Source: Devosia sp. (GTDB lineage Bacteria > Pseudomonadota > Alphaproteobacteria > Rhizobiales > Devosiaceae). Taken from it: a DNA stretch of 64,000 nt. The position numbers and the translations under genes were made by a program. Under the pieces are notes generated by a model. The model saw only the letters and a program-made list of their open reading frames with translations, had not been told where the DNA came from and did no database searches. The DNA lies in NCBI RefSeq assembly GCF_025809055.1, contig NZ_CP075529.1:930001-994000 (forward strand). The letters are read 5' to 3'. This document shows, in pieces, positions 32,716 through 40,852 of the stretch (the first letter of the stretch is position 1; each line of letters begins with the position of its first letter).

Positions 32716-33375
32716 TCAAATCCATACGGTTCGTCCGGTACCCCAGCAACCTGCGGCCTCCAGGATCGATTGCGGAACATCAAGGACTGAAACTCCGAAT
32801 TCCTCGAGCAGAATGGAAGTAGTTTGCGGCTCCTGGTAGGTGAGCCTTACCCCCAGCGGGTCATTTGTACGTAGTCCGCGCAATGCCCTGAGGCACCCAC
32901 TGTGGGTAACCGCAACGTGCAGAGGACCAGGTTGGAGGCTGTCCATCCAGTTCGCAAGGCGAGCGTCCAGCTCCGCTCGGCTCTCGCCGCCCTTCATCGC
33001 AAAGCCCCAGGGGTTTCGACTGCTTTCGTCCAACTCTGTACCGTATTCCTGACGTATGTCCTGCCTTGAAAGACCTTCCCACTGACCGTATGAGCGCTCG
33101 GCCAAGTCTGGTACGATCTGGAAGTCATCGTAGGGCACCTGCCAAACATCGGACAACACCGAGGCGGTCTGCTTTGCGCGCCCAAGTGGACTGACCCAGA
33201 AAACCACATGGGGAGCCTCGGTTATCCGGGCGCGATGAAATGCGCCCACCGCTTGGGCCTGCTGAAACCCCGTTGTCGTAAGGGGCGTATCGAGGCGCCC
33301 CTGCAGGCGCTCCTGGCGATTCCACTGCGTTTCACCATGTCGAATAACCAGCACGGTTGGCTTTTGGGTCGGCAA
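32716..33375 (-). CDS. Histidine phosphatase family protein
   Basis: A 219-residue phosphoglycerate-mutase-like phosphatase. The catalytic motif is LVIRHGETQWNRQERLQGR at residues 10-28 (phospho-histidine H13 in RHG); the second histidine is in VAVTHSGCLRAL near residue 160, and the distal glutamate in ERSYGQWEG. The group includes phosphosugar and nucleotide phosphatases; substrate not predictable. It stands 28 bases after the pyruvate kinase gene on the same strand and may be cotranscribed with it. Confidence 0.88.
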   Translation of the reverse strand: MPTQKPTVLVIRHGETQWNRQERLQGRLDTPLTTTGFQQAQAVGAFHRARITEAPHVVFWVSPLGRAKQTASVLSDVWQVPYDDFQIVPDLAERSYGQWEGLSRQDIRQEYGTELDESSRNPWGFAMKGGESRAELDARLANWMDSLQPGPLHVAVTHSGCLRALRGLRTNDPLGVRLTYQEPQTTSILLEEFGVSVLDVPQSILEAAGCWGTGRTVWI

Positions 33376-33403
33376 TCCACAAACTCACTGTCTCTTGCGG
33401 GGT

Positions 33404-34834
33404 TTAGTCAAGGGCGGCGCCCAATTCTGCGATGCGCAGCATGTTTGTAGCGCCCGGGGTTCCGAGGGGGACGCCGGCGGTGATGGCGATGCGGTCGCCG
33501 GGGCGGGCAATGCCCTCCTGGTAGGCGATGACGCAGGCGCGATCGACCATGTCTTCCAGGCTCACCGCATCCTCGGTCTGCACGCAGTGAATGCCCCAGA
33601 CCACCGACAGGCGGCGGATGGTCCGCAGATTGGGCGAGAGCGCGATGATGGGCTTGCTCGGCCGCTCGCGAGCGGCGCGGATGCCGGTCGAGCCGGAGGC
33701 GGTATAGGTGACGATGGCCGCCAGATCGAGGGTTTCGGCAACCTGGCGCGTCGCCGCCGAGATGGCATCGGCGGCGGTGGCCTCGGGCTCGGTCTGGGCG
33801 GCGCGGATGATGTTGCGATAGTTGGAATCGCCCTCCACGGCACTGGCGACCTTGGCCATGGTCGTGACCGCTTCGACCGGATACTGGCCCGAGGCGCTCT
33901 CGGCCGAGAGCATGACCGCGTCGGCGCCCTCGAACACGGCGATGGACACGTCCGAGACCTCGGCGCGGGTGGGAACCGGCGCGGTGATCATCGATTCCAG
34001 CATCTGGGTGGCAACCACCACCGGCTTGCCGTAGCGGCGGCACATGCGGATCATGCGTTTCTGCAGGCCCGGAACCGTCTCGAGCGGCAGTTCCACGCCC
34101 AGGTCGCCACGGGCCACCATGATGGCGTCGGAGAGCTTTACGATCTCCTCCAGCCGCTCGATGGCCTGGGGCTTTTCGATCTTGGCCATGACGCCGGCGC
34201 GGCCTTGGACGATCTTGCGGACATCGATGATATCCTCGGGGCGCTGCACGAAGCTGAGGGCGACCCAGTCGACCTCGGCCTTGAGGGCTTCGAGCAGGTC
34301 GGCGTGATCCTTTTCGGTCAGGGCCCCGGTGGGCAGAAGCGTATCGGGCAGGGAAACGCCCTTCTTGTCGGAGAGCTTGCCGCCATAGACCACTTCGGTC
34401 TCGATGACACCGCCGCCGACCTTGGTGGCCTTGAGCTGCAGCTTGCCATCGTCGAGCAGCAGCCGATCGCCGACCGAGACATTTTCGATGATTTCGGGAT
34501 GCGGCAGGTAAACCCGTTCGGCCGTGCCCTGGTCGTTGTTGTCGCTGTCGAGCACGAATTTCTGGCCGGCCACCAGATTGACCGCGCCACCGGCGAACTT
34601 CCAGACACGTAGTTTCGGACCCTGCAGGTCGGCCAGGATGCCGATCGGATGCTTGAGGCGCGCCTCCACATTGCGGATGCGCTTGACGGTCTGGTGCAGA
34701 ACCTCGTGGCTCGCATGACTCATATTGATGCGGAAGACATCGGCGCCGGCCTTGGCCAGCTCCTCGATCATGGTCTCCTCATGGCTCGCTGGCCCGAGGA
34801 TGGCTAGGATCTTCGCGCGTCTGATCCGTCTCAT
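33404..34834 (-). CDS. pyk: Pyruvate kinase
   Basis: Pyruvate kinase makes pyruvate and ATP from phosphoenolpyruvate. The 476-residue protein has RRAKILAILGPAS near the start, the active-site MAKIEKPQAIERL around residue 220, MVARGDLGVELPLE, and TQMLESMITAPVPTRAEVSD. The frame runs to 34981, but the ATG at 34834 gives the family start. No C-terminal PEP-utiliser extension is present, so it is a normal-length enzyme. Confidence 0.96.
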   Translation of the reverse strand: MRRIRRAKILAILGPASHEETMIEELAKAGADVFRINMSHASHEVLHQTVKRIRNVEARLKHPIGILADLQGPKLRVWKFAGGAVNLVAGQKFVLDSDNNDQGTAERVYLPHPEIIENVSVGDRLLLDDGKLQLKATKVGGGVIETEVVYGGKLSDKKGVSLPDTLLPTGALTEKDHADLLEALKAEVDWVALSFVQRPEDIIDVRKIVQGRAGVMAKIEKPQAIERLEEIVKLSDAIMVARGDLGVELPLETVPGLQKRMIRMCRRYGKPVVVATQMLESMITAPVPTRAEVSDVSIAVFEGADAVMLSAESASGQYPVEAVTTMAKVASAVEGDSNYRNIIRAAQTEPEATAADAISAATRQVAETLDLAAIVTYTASGSTGIRAARERPSKPIIALSPNLRTIRRLSVVWGIHCVQTEDAVSLEDMVDRACVIAYQEGIARPGDRIAITAGVPLGTPGATNMLRIAELGAALD

Positions 34835-35077
34835 TGGGAAATTGTCCACTCTGCGTTCAAATAGGTGCGTAGGGCCCGAAGCCTGCATTGAAGGAGCAAG
34901 CCCCGTGCCAAACTCTGGTTTCTGCGTCACAGATGACGGGCGGGAACCATTGGAGCGCACCGCAATGGCACGGGCCGGCAAAGTTCACCCCTGAAATCAG
35001 AGCCATTCCGCAATGGATTTCCGTTTCGCTCAGCGGCCTCCCAATCAACAGACTTGCCGAAGACCCTCGCCAGTTAA
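34835..35077. other. Spacer between pyk and the sigma-54 cluster (distal part)
   Basis: Divergent regulatory region; with the part to 35293 it is 459 bases long. A minus-strand frame of 135 codons (34857-35264) overlaps the putative enhancer and promoter and has no family features, so it is not called. A 12-base direct repeat, CCTGAAATCAGA, occurs at 34990-35001 and 35178-35189. Confidence 0.45.
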
Positions 35078-35093
35078 GGGTCACGCATGACCC
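35078..35093. promoter_or_regulatory. Candidate upstream activator site (inverted repeat)
   Basis: GGGTCACGCATGACCC: two 6-base arms around a 4-base centre. Its centre is about 166 bases upstream of the predicted start of the sigma-54 promoter, a usual distance for enhancers bound by NtrC-type activators such as the one encoded at 42742. Confidence 0.55.
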
Positions 35094-35225
35094 CAACGCG
35101 ATCTCCAATGTTACCGGATTGACCCATTCTTGGCGCGACCAGCTCCAGCCTGGCGCCTGCACCAGTTCAGGTAAAATCCTGAAATCAGACGTGAAAATGC
35201 CTCCTGCCGGCTCACTCATCGATCC

Positions 35226-35241
35226 TGGCACGGCCGTTGCA
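35226..35241 (+). promoter_or_regulatory. Sigma-54 (-24/-12) promoter
   Basis: TGGCACGGCCGTTGCA matches the RpoN consensus (TGGCAC, N5, TTGCA) at every conserved base, with GG and GC 10 bases apart between them. Predicted start is near 35252, about 42 bases before the first gene of the transporter cluster, which also encodes an activator with the GAFTGA sigma-54 contact. Confidence 0.85.
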
Positions 35242-35293
35242 ATGAGAAGTGGGCGCCAAAACAAAACAATTCTCGGCGCGTATGGAGGAGTTC

Positions 35294-36601
35294 ATGAAGA
35301 AGAGCCTTTTGGCCCTAACGGTAGCCACGCTGCTGTCCACGACCGCCATGGCCCAGCAGGTCACGGTCGTAACCTCGTTTTCCAAGGACGTCACTGACCC
35401 GATCAAGGCCGCATTCGAGGCCAGCAATCCCGGGATGACCCTTGAGGTCCAGAACAAGAGCACCAGTTCTGGCGTCGTCTACCTGGAGGAAACCCGCTCG
35501 AACAACCAGACTGACCTGTTTTGGGCGTCCGCACCCGACGCGTTCGTCACGCTGAAGGATCAGGGGCTGCTATACCCCTTCCGCCCAAATGTTGAAGGCA
35601 TTCCGGAAACCGTTGGCTCCTATCACGTGAACGACCAGGACGGGTATTTCTTCGGCTTCGCGGCTTCCGGCTACGGCATGATGTGGAATACCCGCTATCT
35701 CGATGCCAACGGCATCGAAGCACCGGCCGAATGGGATGACCTGACCGAGGCGCAATATCACGACCACGTCGTGATCGCGGCGCCCTCGCGCTCGGGTACC
35801 ACCCACCTCACCGTCGAAACGATCCTGCAAGGCGAGGGCTGGGACGGTGGTTGGAAATTGCTCAAGCTGATCGGCGGCAATTTTCAGCAGGTCACGGATC
35901 GATCCTTTGGCGTTCCTGACGCGGTCAATTCAGGCCAGGCCGGAGTTGGCATCGTGATCGATTTCTTCGGGTTTTCCGCACGCGCCAGTGGTTTCCCAGT
36001 CGATTTTGCCTATCCGTCGGTCACCACTGTCGTGCCTGCCAATATCGGCGTTGTAACAAACCCGCCCAATCTGGCCGGCGCGGAAGCTTTCGTGAACTTC
36101 CTGCTGTCCGAGGAAGGGCAACTGGTTCTGTTCGATCCCGCCATACAGCGTCTGCCGATCAATCCCGCAGTTTATGACCGCGCTCCAGAGGGTCTCCCTA
36201 ATCCATTCGAGGATGCACAGTTTGCCTCGATGATGACTTTTGATGGCAACCTGTCTTCGCAGCGAAGCGCTGTGGTCGACGCGCTGTTCGACCAGACCAT
36301 CACATTCCAGCTCGAAAACCTGCGGGCTGCCATTGGCGCAATCCAGGCAGCGGAAGCGGCAGCAATAGGCATGGACAATGCCGAGGCCCAGGCGCTGATC
36401 GATGAAGCCATTGGCTTGGTCGCCGCGCTGCCGGTCGATGCAACCGCAGCGATCAGTCCGGACATTGTCGACGCCTTTGAAGGTGGGGAACAGGCCTCTG
36501 CCCGCCAGTCGCAGCTGGAGCAGGAATGGGCCACCTTCGCCCAGACCAACTATGCCCAGGCCAAAGAGAAGGCTGAAGCGGCCCTGGCCCTCCTGAGCTA
36601 G
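35294..36601 (+). CDS. AfuA/PgtC-like periplasmic binding protein of an ABC transporter
   Basis: A 435-residue precursor: signal peptide MKKSLLALTVATLLSTTAMA, then a type II binding fold related to ferric-iron/sugar-phosphate binders (AfuA). Notable stretches are FWASAPDAF near residue 75 and APSRSGTTH near residue 160, the latter a likely oxyanion/phosphate loop. From about residue 320 it has a helical, alanine-rich extension of more than 100 residues that ordinary iron-binding members lack. The ATG at 35294 follows GGAGG; an earlier GTG frame at 35249 is too close to the promoter. It is the first gene after the sigma-54 promoter. A phosphorylated sugar or organophosphate is the most likely ligand; iron is possible. 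Confidence 0.85.
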   Translation: MKKSLLALTVATLLSTTAMAQQVTVVTSFSKDVTDPIKAAFEASNPGMTLEVQNKSTSSGVVYLEETRSNNQTDLFWASAPDAFVTLKDQGLLYPFRPNVEGIPETVGSYHVNDQDGYFFGFAASGYGMMWNTRYLDANGIEAPAEWDDLTEAQYHDHVVIAAPSRSGTTHLTVETILQGEGWDGGWKLLKLIGGNFQQVTDRSFGVPDAVNSGQAGVGIVIDFFGFSARASGFPVDFAYPSVTTVVPANIGVVTNPPNLAGAEAFVNFLLSEEGQLVLFDPAIQRLPINPAVYDRAPEGLPNPFEDAQFASMMTFDGNLSSQRSAVVDALFDQTITFQLENLRAAIGAIQAAEAAAIGMDNAEAQALIDEAIGLVAALPVDATAAISPDIVDAFEGGEQASARQSQLEQEWATFAQTNYAQAKEKAEAALALLS

Positions 36602-36624
36602 CTCGGCTTGGGATGTTGCTCGCT

Positions 36625-36649
36625 CCCGCCGCCTCCCGGCGGGGGCGGG
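36625..36649 (+). terminator. Intercistronic hairpin after the binding-protein gene
   Basis: CCCGCC and GGCGGG arms around a 7-base loop lie 24 bases after the stop and before the permease gene. There is no T-run. It may hold back transcription so that binding protein exceeds permease. Confidence 0.45.
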
Positions 36650-36687
36650 TAGCACTCATCAACTCAACACTAAAAAGAGATAATCCG

Positions 36688-38397
36688 ATGGCTGATATCA
36701 GCTTACCCCAGGCCAAGGCCGGGCGGCGGGTGTCTGGTCTCGTGCTGCTCATGCTCGGCATCGCAGCGTTTTTGGCGATCTTCCTGCTTATCCCTGCAGG
36801 TACCGTCATCTACGTTGCATTCACCGAGAAAGGCACGGGCGCATTCACCCTCGTCAACTTTGTCGACTTTTTTTCAAACGACCTGTTCAAGCGCTCGTTT
36901 GCCAACTCACTCTATGTCTCGGCAATGTCGGTAGTCTGGGCCAGCATCTTCGCGCTCCCCTTGGCCGTCATTACAACGCGATTTGAATTTCGCGGGTCAG
37001 TACTGATCCAGACCCTGGGGTTCCTGCCACTGATCATGCCGCCTTTCGTTGGTGCCGTGGCCATGCAACTGCTGTTTGGCCGCAATGGCACCGTCAACCT
37101 GCTGCTCGAGCAGAATTTCGGCATCAGGCTCCCGTTCATGGAGGGTTTGAATGGTGTTATTTTCGTGCAGTCGCTGCACTATTTCCCATTCATTCTGATC
37201 AACGTCTCCAACAGCCTGCGTCAGATAGACAGTTCAATGGAGGAAGCGGCTCAGAACCTCGGGTCCAGCGGTTTCCGGTTGTTCCGCAAGATTGTTTTTC
37301 CGCTCGCAATGCCCGGATATCTCGCCGGCGCCGCCCTTGTCTTCGTCAAAGTCTTTGACGATCTGGCCACTCCCCTACTGCTCAATGTCAAGGACATGCT
37401 GGCCCCCCAGGCCTATCTGCGCGTGACGTCCATCGGTTTGACTGACCCAATGGGCTACGTCATTGCCTCAATCCTGATCGCAGTTTCAATCTTTGCCATG
37501 TGGGGCTCGGTCGCCATCATGAAAGGCCGCGACTACTCTACTGTCCAGCGCGGCGGCGGAGGCCTGGCCAGGCGTAAATTGAACCGCGGGGAGGCGGTCC
37601 TCGCCTATGGCGTTGTCGGGCTGGTACTGCTGCTGGTGCTGTCGCCCCACATCGGATTGTTGCTTCTGTCCTTTGCCACCATCTGGTCGTTCAGCCCGAT
37701 GCCCGATGGCTATACCCTTGCCCATTATGGCCGCGTCATCGGGGAGAGCTCGATCTACATCCGAAACACCCTGGTTTACGCCTCGACGGCCGGATTGATC
37801 GACGTGGTGATCGGCGGGGGTATCGCCTATCTCGTGCTCCGCACGAAACTCTTTGGTCGGCAATGGCTCGATTGGGCCGCGTCGGCGGCCTTGGCCGTCC
37901 CCGGGGTCGTGCTGGGGATCGGATATTTGCGCACGTTCTACGACGTGACATTGCCCGACGGTACACCCCTGGCAACACTGCCAATCATGGTGATCCTCGC
38001 ACTGGCCATCCGGCGTCTTCCATACGCCTTGCGTGCCGTTTTTGCTGCCATGCAGCAGATCTCGGTTTCACTTGAGGAGGCGGCCGAAAATCTTGGGGCC
38101 AACAAGAGCCGGACCGTTCGGCGCATCGTACTGCCACTCATGCTGGGCGGATTGTTGGCTGGATTTGTCACCAGCTTCGCGACAGCCGCTGTGGAGTTGT
38201 CGGCGACGCTCATGCTGATCCAATCGACCAGCGAGGCACCAATTGCCTATGGCCTCTATATGTTCATGCAGTCTCCCGCCGGTCGCGGCCCCGGAGCAGC
38301 ACTTGGCGTGATTGCCGTTATCCTTGTCGCCGTCTGCACATTCGTGTCGCACATCGTCATCGAACGCAGCCAGAAATCCCTTGGAATGAAAAAATGA
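36688..38397 (+). CDS. ABC transporter permease, two fused FbpB/AfuB-type domains
   Basis: This 569-residue protein has about twelve membrane segments in two halves, each with an EAA loop: EEAAQNLGSSGFRLFRKIVF near residue 215 and EEAAENLGANKSRTVRRIVL near residue 465. One chain thus forms the whole membrane channel, as in AfuB and FbpB. The ATG at 36688 is preceded by AAAGAGA. It overlaps the ATPase gene by four bases (ATGA). Confidence 0.92.
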   Translation: MADISLPQAKAGRRVSGLVLLMLGIAAFLAIFLLIPAGTVIYVAFTEKGTGAFTLVNFVDFFSNDLFKRSFANSLYVSAMSVVWASIFALPLAVITTRFEFRGSVLIQTLGFLPLIMPPFVGAVAMQLLFGRNGTVNLLLEQNFGIRLPFMEGLNGVIFVQSLHYFPFILINVSNSLRQIDSSMEEAAQNLGSSGFRLFRKIVFPLAMPGYLAGAALVFVKVFDDLATPLLLNVKDMLAPQAYLRVTSIGLTDPMGYVIASILIAVSIFAMWGSVAIMKGRDYSTVQRGGGGLARRKLNRGEAVLAYGVVGLVLLLVLSPHIGLLLLSFATIWSFSPMPDGYTLAHYGRVIGESSIYIRNTLVYASTAGLIDVVIGGGIAYLVLRTKLFGRQWLDWAASAALAVPGVVLGIGYLRTFYDVTLPDGTPLATLPIMVILALAIRRLPYALRAVFAAMQQISVSLEEAAENLGANKSRTVRRIVLPLMLGGLLAGFVTSFATAAVELSATLMLIQSTSEAPIAYGLYMFMQSPAGRGPGAALGVIAVILVAVCTFVSHIVIERSQKSLGMKK

Positions 38398-39500
38398 CCA
38401 AGCCACTCGACATCTCTCGTACGCAGGTTGCCCCGATCAATCCTCAACCGATCAGCATTCGCGGGGTCAACGTCCACTATGGTCCTCTTCATGTCCTGAA
38501 GGACATCAATCTCGAAATCCAGCCGGGTGAACTGTTCGCGTTTCTTGGGCCGTCGGGCTGCGGCAAGACCACCCTGCTCCGCCTGATCGCCGGCTTTCTT
38601 TCGGCAAGCTCTGGAAGCGTGGCCGTGGGCTCAACTGAGCTTGAGGGCACGCCCCCCTGGGAACGTGATGTAGGCATGGTGTTTCAGTCCTACGCTCTTT
38701 GGCCACATATGACGGTTCGCAAGAACGTCGCCTTTGGCCTTGAGGAGCGCAAATTGCCACGCTCCGAGATCGACGCGCGCGTCGATGCTGCACTGGCACT
38801 GGTCGGAATGAGTCACCTCGCGGAGAGGCGCCCCTCGCAACTTTCCGGCGGCCAGCAACAGCGTGTGGCCGTGGCCCGGACGATCGCCATTCGCCCAAAA
38901 GTCCTTCTTCTCGACGAACCGCTTTCCAACCTGGATGCGAAGATGCGTGTGCAGGTTCGTCAGGAACTGCGGGACCTTCAGCAAAGTCTTGGGCTTACTG
39001 CAATATTTGTGACTCACGACCAGGAAGAGGCAAACACGATCTGCGACAGGATAGCGGTATTCAGCGAAGGCGAGATCCAGCAGGTCGGGCGTCCCATGGA
39101 CTTGTACGCCAAGCCGGACAATCTGTTTGTCGCAAGCTTTCTTGGCACGGCCAACATCGTGGAAGGAACACTGAGCGGCGAAGGCGGCACGCGTATTTTT
39201 ACCACCGCGGGCTCCGTCGCCCTGACCGTTGGTGAAAAGGCCGAAGTGCCAGAAGGTGCCAAGCTTGTATTCAGACCCCAGCATTGCAGCCTGAGCCGCA
39301 ACGATCCCACCGATGCACTCCTGCCGGGAGTGGTGGAAACGATCGAGTTTCTGGGCTCTTCAGTGCGGTATGTACTCAAGATGGGTTCGGATACTATTCT
39401 CGTCGAAACCCCGTTCCAAAGCGAAGGCCAGGTACGTGCGGTGGGAGCTCAGATGGAGGTTTTTCTGCCTCAGGATGCAATGCTGTGGTTGAACCAATAA
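38394..39500 (+). CDS. ABC transporter ATPase (AfuC/FbpC/PotA type)
   Basis: A 368-residue ATPase with Walker A GPSGCGKTT, Q-loop FQSYALWPHM, signature LSGGQQQR, Walker B VLLLDEPLSNLD and the switch histidine in FVTHDQEEA. The C-terminal third is a TOBE-type domain. Translationally coupled to the permease by a 4-base overlap. It completes the importer encoded from 35294. Confidence 0.93.
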   Translation: MTKPLDISRTQVAPINPQPISIRGVNVHYGPLHVLKDINLEIQPGELFAFLGPSGCGKTTLLRLIAGFLSASSGSVAVGSTELEGTPPWERDVGMVFQSYALWPHMTVRKNVAFGLEERKLPRSEIDARVDAALALVGMSHLAERRPSQLSGGQQQRVAVARTIAIRPKVLLLDEPLSNLDAKMRVQVRQELRDLQQSLGLTAIFVTHDQEEANTICDRIAVFSEGEIQQVGRPMDLYAKPDNLFVASFLGTANIVEGTLSGEGGTRIFTTAGSVALTVGEKAEVPEGAKLVFRPQHCSLSRNDPTDALLPGVVETIEFLGSSVRYVLKMGSDTILVETPFQSEGQVRAVGAQMEVFLPQDAMLWLNQ

Positions 39501-39506
39501 CAGCCT

Positions 39507-39530
39507 GGGCACGGCCTTAGCGCCGTGCCC
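39507..39530 (+). terminator. Hairpin between transporter and sensor genes
   Basis: A perfect 9-bp stem (GGGCACGGC / GCCGTGCCC) with a 6-base loop lies seven bases after the ATPase stop. Without a T-run it is probably a partial terminator or processing site that keeps the three downstream regulatory genes at lower level than the transporter. Confidence 0.6.
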
Positions 39531-39559
39531 GTTCACCCGCACATGAGGAGGATGTGCAA

Positions 39560-40852
39560 GTGTCAAAACTAATCTGGGCCGTACGACCATTGATTGCGCT
39601 TCTGGCCCTCGTGGGACAGGTTCCGGCGGGGCATGGCGAGGACCTGATCATCCTGACATCGTTCCCGCCGGCCTTTTATGAGCCTATCACCGAGAAATTC
39701 CAGCAATCGCACCCCGATATCACAGTTGAAATCGTGCAACGCAGCACGACCAGCGCCGTCCGATTTCTGCTCGAGCGCGACAGGGTTGATGTTGATGTGT
39801 TCTGGGCGTCTTCCCCGGACGCCTTCGAACTGCTCAAAAGCCAGAACCAACTGGCCGTACTGCAGGTGTCGACGCCGCTGGAAGACCGGACCGTCGCCGG
39901 TTATCCGGTCAATGACGTGGACAACACCTACTTTGGCTTCGCATTCTCAACTTTTGGGGCTGCCTATAATCCCGACTATCTTGCACGCCACGATTTGCCG
40001 GTTCCGCGACGTTGGTCAGATCTGACCCTACCGGCGTACTGGGGGCATGTGGGCGTCACCTCCCCCTCGCGATCCGGAACAACGCATTTTATCGTTGAGG
40101 CGATCTTGCAGACATATGGCTGGGATCAGGGCTGGGCACTGATCGCACGAATGGGTGGTAATCTGTCCACCATCACCGCGCGCAGTTTTGGTATCGCCGA
40201 CGGCATCGAGCAAGCACGATTTGGCCTGGGACCAAGCATAGACTTTTTGGCCACGGTCGAACGATCCTCCGACGCGATCGCATTCGCTGTCTTGGATCCG
40301 CTGTTTCTTGTGCCGGCCAGCGTCGCCGTACTGGAGCGCAGCGCGTCCCCAACCGCTGGTGCTGCGTTTGTGGACTTTCTCCTGTCGACGGACGTCCAAC
40401 TCATGCTGATGTCCCCCCAGCTTGGTCGCATTCCGGTGATCGATGAACTGCGTACGCTTGCTCTTGCCAAGCGCGGCACCCGCCTGCCTGCCCCGTTGCT
40501 GGACAATGGTGCCACGTTTGATGCCGCCCTTTCGGCGCACCGCTACGGACTGGTCAATGCCTTGTTTGACGCCTGGATTGTGGACCATCGAAGCGAGATC
40601 AGCGCAATCTGGGCTCGGGTCAACACTATGGACGCAACCAGCGCTCGTTCACTCATTTCGCTGCTCACCCAACCGCCCATCGACGAATTGCGGGCGCTAG
40701 AGCTTATGGCCATTCCAAATGACGCTGGATACGGTGGGCCGATTGAGGAGATGCCGGAGGTTTCTGAAGAGATTTCTCAGGCTGTGAGCGGCCGCCTGTC
40801 TATGATTGCAAGCGAGTTGGAACGTGTTGCAAGTAACCCAGCGACCCAATGA
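39560..40852 (+). CDS. PgtC-like periplasmic sensor/binding protein
   Basis: A secreted protein of about 430 residues, paralogous to the binding protein at 35294: it shares TSF near the mature start, FWASSPDAF, PSRSGTTH and GWDQGW at equivalent positions. A signal peptide ends near GQVPAGHG. Its gene is not with the transporter genes but directly upstream of the kinase gene, the order of pgtC, pgtB and pgtA in phosphoglycerate sensing, so it likely reports ligand to the kinase. The GTG at 39560 is eight bases after GAGGAGG and is preferred to the GTG at 39554. Overall identity to the first protein is moderate, so the copies have diverged in role. Confidence 0.82.
   Translation: MSKLIWAVRPLIALLALVGQVPAGHGEDLIILTSFPPAFYEPITEKFQQSHPDITVEIVQRSTTSAVRFLLERDRVDVDVFWASSPDAFELLKSQNQLAVLQVSTPLEDRTVAGYPVNDVDNTYFGFAFSTFGAAYNPDYLARHDLPVPRRWSDLTLPAYWGHVGVTSPSRSGTTHFIVEAILQTYGWDQGWALIARMGGNLSTITARSFGIADGIEQARFGLGPSIDFLATVERSSDAIAFAVLDPLFLVPASVAVLERSASPTAGAAFVDFLLSTDVQLMLMSPQLGRIPVIDELRTLALAKRGTRLPAPLLDNGATFDAALSAHRYGLVNALFDAWIVDHRSEISAIWARVNTMDATSARSLISLLTQPPIDELRALELMAIPNDAGYGGPIEEMPEVSEEISQAVSGRLSMIASELERVASNPATQ

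Noticed and set aside
34857..35264. 135-codon minus-strand frame upstream of the sigma-54 cluster
   Set aside because: Covers the -24/-12 promoter and the inverted repeat, has no ribosome-binding site of note and no recognisable motif.
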